From NCBI GenBank assembly GCA_943735955.1, contig OX030965.1, forward strand, positions 5,471,503-5,535,502: 64,000 nucleotides of DNA, in the 5' to 3' direction. The notes under the pieces were generated by a model. It saw only the letters and a program-made list of their open reading frames with translations, ran no database searches and was not told where the DNA came from. Source of the stretch: Piscicola geometra. Taxonomy: Eukaryota > Annelida > Clitellata > Hirudinida > Piscicolidae. Below, piece after piece: positions 59,779 to 64,000 of this stretch; position 1 is the stretch's first letter; every line of letters starts with the position of its first letter. A program made the position numbers and the translations under genes.

Positions 59779-61900
59779 GTCTGAAGTTTGCTTCTTTCGG
59801 GAAATATCATGGCGAACAATAACAAAGACGAGCACCATTAAACATTTTATTAGGTTTTTCGCGTCCAAGCTTACGAAGCTCTATCGATCGATCTACTTCT
59901 TACTTAGAAAAGTACATTAGGCCTCACGGTTTCGGATAATTAAAAGATATTCTTTTTTTTACAAAATTATTTTTGTTTTTGCTGAAATGACAGTTTTCAA
60001 CCTTAAAGTGCAAGCAGTTTTGTTTTGGTTATTAAGTTTGAGGATTTTTTTCCAAATTGATTTCTTAATACAATTTCGCATTTTTCAAACTCATTTGTTC
60101 TCTTTTCGTGCTTTTAGTGCAAACTAGCGCTTTTTTTACGAATCTTTTCTACTGGATAATATAATATATTGTGAGTTATTGAGTCGCTTCCAACATGAAT
60201 TCTTTATTCTCAATTTTTATCACCTGCTTCCCTTTTTAAGATTTTCAGAAGTTTCTGATGCAAGCACACATCACAAACAGGATATTTGGTGGCTCTTAAT
60301 GGAAGACTCAGACATCAATCATGACGCTTCTCAAGACTTCATTCTTTTGCTGAGCTACATTCTAGCTTTAAAGAAGATTTTGTTCATTTATTACACTGTA
60401 TACCTCGAACCTTTTGTAATTTAACTTTTCTAAAATATGCTTAAACGTCTGTGTGTACACTCGACCACGGTTAAGTTTCAAATATTTGAATTGACGAGAA
60501 TCGGATTTATAACGTAAAAACCTACCATTTTTTGTTTGCTCTTAATTGCATAAAAAGGAACAAAATGTTTTTGACGTTAAAATTGGAAGAACAAAATTCA
60601 AATGTTTCCAAAGTAGCTTCTTTTAAAATCCCATTTACTGGAAAATTATTTTATGTATTTTTACGCTTCGTGGAATACGAACACACATCAGCAAATTAGA
60701 AAAATTTAATTAAGAGTTAATTTTGCGAACGAACAGATTTTTCATTGAAACATTTGAGGATTTATTAGCGGTAATCTCGGTGCTTAAGCATTTTTAATTA
60801 ATTCGCGTGACAGTCCCTGCAGTGGCGTCATTGTGCGTGGAATTAGAGTCTCTCGGAGTGCACATTGCTAAATCTAATTGGAAATGTTATTGCGGTGGAA
60901 TTAAAACTCACTGGCTGGACGCCATAACAGTAAAATATATTCCTATTTCATATTTCAATTCAAGTATTTTTTAAGGCGTTGAAATGATATATCATTAAGA
61001 CCATTTAGAAGCTTACGCATTTTTTTGGCATTTATCAAATATCACGAAGAGGTCTTCTGCTTTGAAGGTAATTAAAGAAGGGTCTCAAAAGGAAAGTTTT
61101 TCAGCTAGGACAATTTCTCTTTCGTCCTGCTTGACGCCTGTGGCATGCAAAATGTGAATCACTAGCAGCTTTTATGAGTTGCGTGTACAAACACTCGTTT
61201 CTCATTCTCTCCTCTCTAAGAGGGGTTATTAAATCTGCTAAGCGCTACATGGATTGCCTTGATGCTCACGAAATGCTATGTTTTTTTGCAAGATTTTCAA
61301 AGTTTTAGACATTTCATTAATTGTATCTATTTCACTTACTTTTAAAGTCTAAACTCTTAAAATGATTCTCACTTCTTTTGTCTCCTAACATCTAAAATGT
61401 CATTAAAATTAATTCAATTCGTTTTATCCACTTTCCCTCGTCGCTAAGTTGTCGCATTTGTGGCTTCATGCAAATCACGTCTGCCTGTGTCGGTTTTAAG
61501 ATACGGCTTGGTTTGCTAAAATTTTTATTTTTTTGGTTTCTCTATTTTCTGAATTTTTTTCCAAGTTTTGTTTTCATTTATTTCGCTTTTCATGATAACC
61601 ATCGATTCAGTTGGTCTCTCTGCATGGAAAGATGTCTGAAACGGTCATAGCTTCATAGGACATTAACCAAACAGCTCAATATTTCTCTCCATTAAAATGT
61701 TACTTTTTGCCCGATTGACCGAATTAAATTGGTTTCCTCAGTCATTTCAAGCTACATGCTTTTTGACCGAATCTCTGAATTCTTCATTCTGGAAGTGTCG
61801 TCTAAAACGTACCCTCCCCACCTCACCATGATTCGATGAACGTAAGCCAACATGCATATGTATGAGTACGCACGCTATTCAAAGCGGCAATAGCATCTGC
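59779..61900. other. Intron between SLC41 modules B and C, no exon recognised
   Basis: About 2.1 kb, moderately AT-rich. Open frames at 60179-60424 and 61468-61650 are short, with no domain. No extra copy of the SLC41 first-helix exon was found here. Confidence 0.5.
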
Positions 61901-61909
61901 TTATAAGGA
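61901..61909 (+). promoter_or_regulatory. TATA-like promoter element of SLC41 module C
   Basis: TTATAAGGA inside the same ATAGCATCTGCTTATAA block as module B, about 490 bases before the module C start codon, a similar spacing to that of B (about 475). Confidence 0.5.
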
Positions 61910-62393
61910 GTTCAATCGTCGTCACCTCAGGGACCAGTGCATTGCGGTGTTGTCTCAAGGCATGGCTTGTTTTTGGGATAGACACACAGGTCTTGTGGCG
62001 GTGTTAGAAACGCTTGTAATGGATGACGACTGTTCAGTTTGTGGATTAGGAGAAGAGATGTGCAGTTGATTTTAAAGGATAATTTTTTTGAAATAAGCAG
62101 AATTTATGGATTAGGGGAATATGTGTAGTTGATTTTGAAAAATAATTTTTTAACATATGTGGAATACTTTTTATAAGAAGGTGACGCAAAAATGTAACCG
62201 ACTAGTTCAATTACATAAAACTTGATAAAGCCGATGAAACTGAAGTTTGTTTTGCTGTCTGTTCAGAAAAGTGGATTTTCAAAGTTAGCGAACGTTTTAA
62301 ATAATAAAATTGGAAACACAAAGAAGCAGAGAAAAGAGTTGAAATATTTATTTTCTTAAAAAGACTTTAAGGATAAATCTAGAACTTTTTAGG

Positions 62394-62711
62394 ATGTTGA
62401 AGAAGTTTCTAGAAGGCATGAAGGCTCGCAAGGAAGAGGGGGCAGACGAGGGCATAAAGAAGGAAGTCACCCAGTCCTACGGAGCCCTCACTGACCTCCA
62501 CATGCTCCACCTTCCCTCCCAGACGCCCTCTTCTCCCAAACTTCCCGCTCAAAACTCTCTTTCTCCTCTTCCGAGTGTTGAAGAAACTCGTCTGCTGTTA
62601 GATGAGAAAATGGAAGAATCCACTTGTCGAGTTGTAGGGGAGATCTTCATTCCATTTCTGATCGCTGGATGTTTTTGTGTTTTTGCAGGAATCATTTTTG
62701 CTCTGATAAAG
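62394..62711 (+). CDS. SLC41-type Mg2+ transporter, alternative first exon C
   Basis: First coding exon of 106 codons. Its first 35 residues ([20 protein letters not shown], then [15 protein letters not shown]) equal those of module B. It lacks about 50 residues of the Pro/Ser linker of B. It ends in its own helix 1 version, [20 protein letters not shown] followed by [11 protein letters not shown]. The donor is AAG/GTTGCA, phase 0, 142 bases before the shared exon. Being closest to the common exons, it is the default partner; A and B need skipping of C. Confidence 0.84.
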
Positions 62712-62853
62712 GTTGCAGTTCACTTTCACTATTCAACTTTTCACTTCTTCGACGCCCCTACTTCACCTCGCTCACTCCATCAACTTCTTCACAACCACAT
62801 TTTTTAATCGTTCTATTCCTTCACCGTTTCACTCCTCCAACCATCCTCTCCAG

Positions 62854-63209
62854 GACTGGCAAGTATTCAAGGAAATATCAGAGATCTTCATCCTGGTGCC
62901 AGCACTTCTCGGCTTAAAAGGAAACCTCGAAATGACACTTGCTTCCCGCCTCTCAACCCAGGTGAACTTCTCATAGCTTTAGTACACTTCTTGCCAGCGC
63001 ATATTGGCCACAGCGTCTGTTGATTCAGCGCAACGTAAATTTGTGCCTGATTTATTGCTTTTTTATGGATTGAAAAATCGTAAAGTGGCTCACGTATATA
63101 TGAATCGGAAAGCGATAAGAAGATATTTAATCTTTAAAATATTTTATTTGCTTGTTTATTATTATTAAATGCATCATCGTAATCGCCTCTATTCCCACAC
63201 CTATTGTTG

Positions 63210-63241
<32 letters not shown>

Positions 63242-63369
63242 GTCATCATCATCATCATCGTCATCATCATCATCATCGTCATCATCATCACCACCAGGCG
63301 AACCTTGGCAACATGGATAGCAGAAAAGAGCAATGGAAAATGGTGTATGGAAACTTAGCACTCACCCAG
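62854..63369 (+). CDS. SLC41-type Mg2+ transporter, shared downstream exons (partial gene)
   Basis: Two exons, 62854-62961 and 63298-63369, both phase 0. They encode [20 protein letters not shown], then [16 protein letters not shown], then [20 protein letters not shown] and ALTQ. The [20 protein letters not shown] block is the signature of the SLC41/MgtE first half, part of the Mg2+ pathway. The last donor here is CAG/GTATCA. The remainder of the transporter lies beyond the right edge, so the gene is 3'-incomplete in this window. Confidence 0.93.
63205..63290. repeat. (ATC)n microsatellite before the last SLC41 exon
   Basis: ATC triplets with CGTC interruptions end four bases before the acceptor CCACCAG at 63297; a second shorter ATC tract follows the exon at 63371-63440. 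Confidence 0.93.
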
Positions 63370-63559
63370 GTATCATCATCATCATCGTCATCATTATTAT
63401 CATCATCATCACCATCGTCGTCATCATTATCATCATCCAAACTGTTATGATAATTCTTATGATCATCATTAGCATACTATTATTCTTATCGACTTATGTT
63501 CGATGCGTTTGTTTTAAAACCATTAAAGTACCGAAACCTTTTCTCACTCACACACACCA

Positions 63560-64000
63560 TACCATCCCATCCCAAACATCCCATCCCAAACATCCCATCC
63601 CAAACATCCCATCCCAAACATTCCATCCCAAACATTCCATCCCAAACATCCCATCCCAAATATCCCATCCCAAACATCCCATCCCAAACATCCCATCCCA
63701 AACATCCCATCCCAAACATCCCATCCCAAACATCCCATCCCAAACATCCCATCCCAAACATTCCATCCCAAACATTCCATCCCAAACATCCCATCCCAAA
63801 TATCCCATCCCAAACATCCCATCCCAAACATCCCATCCCAAACATCCCATCCCAAACATCCCATCCCAAACATCCCATCCCAAACATCCCATCCCAAACA
63901 TCCCATCCCAAACATCCCATCCCAAACATCCCATCCAAAATATCCCATCCCAAACATCCCATCCCAAACATCCCATCCCAAACATCCCATCCAAAATATC
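63560..64000. repeat. 14-bp satellite (CCCATCCCAAACAT)n, cut by the window edge
   Basis: About 31 units in the SLC41 intron. Variants CATTCC (twice) and AAATATC recur in the same order at 63619-63662 and 63759-63802, exactly 140 bases (10 units) apart, so a higher-order repeat is present. A second variant, CCAAAATATC, recurs 56 bases apart near the end. Confidence 0.95.

Noticed and set aside
63486..63994. Repeat protein MFGMGCLGWDVWDG on the minus strand
   Set aside because: A 14-bp unit read in three frames gives similar repeats in each; it is satellite DNA in the SLC41 intron.
63560..64000. CRISPR-like regular repeats
   Set aside because: Units are directly abutting with no spacers, and this is a eukaryotic genome.

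Overview
The window is animal nuclear DNA. Every recognisable gene is a metazoan family cut by spliceosomal introns, and non-coding DNA is AT-rich and full of microsatellites: (GT)n, (CA)n, (ATG)n, (ATT)n, (TGG)n, (GTGA)n. There are no operons or bacterial signals. Gene content, compact introns and repeat load suggest a lophotrochozoan invertebrate, possibly a leech-like annelid; this assignment is inference. Gene models were built by hand from splice signals, phase continuity and remembered family motifs; no alignment was run.

Layout: (1) 1-10.4 kb: a (GT)n tract at the left edge; a secreted leucine-rich-repeat protein (minus, 2202-4292); a gene-poor stretch; thioredoxin-like protein 1, TXNL1 (minus, 7974-10401). 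(2) 10.4-28.3 kb: a 650-bp (CA)n tract, then a 29-exon plus-strand gene for a ~3017-residue receptor: three YWTD/EGF units, a 916-residue Thr/Ser-rich mucin-like exon, HYR, sushi, a segment with a polybasic site, a GCC2/GCC3 domain, one membrane helix and an Asn-rich tail. (3) 28.9-29.6 kb: heat-shock factor binding protein 1, HSBP1 (minus), with an apparent U12-type AT-AC intron. (4) 30.4-37.1 kb: an 18-exon ferric-chelate reductase-like gene, FRRS1 (plus; Reeler, DOMON, cytochrome b561). (5) 38.2-46.2 kb: a minus-strand gene for a 2518-residue single-pass membrane protein with a ~1940-residue low-complexity tail. (6) 46.7-54.1 kb: a 13-exon TFCP2/UBP1-family transcription factor (minus), with a TTF-type zinc-finger-like ORF in one intron. 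(7) 55-64 kb: the 5' part of an SLC41-type Mg2+ transporter gene (plus) with three alternative first coding modules that can each splice in phase to the same downstream exon. The gene continues past the right edge, where a 14-bp satellite fills its intron.

The genes look functionally unrelated. The most interesting features are the tandemly duplicated 5' exons and promoters of SLC41, a ~400-bp GTGA array placed directly on one of its splice donors, the AT-AC intron in HSBP1, the new receptor architecture, the giant-tailed membrane protein, and an FRRS1 that appears to keep only one of two haem-ligand histidine pairs.
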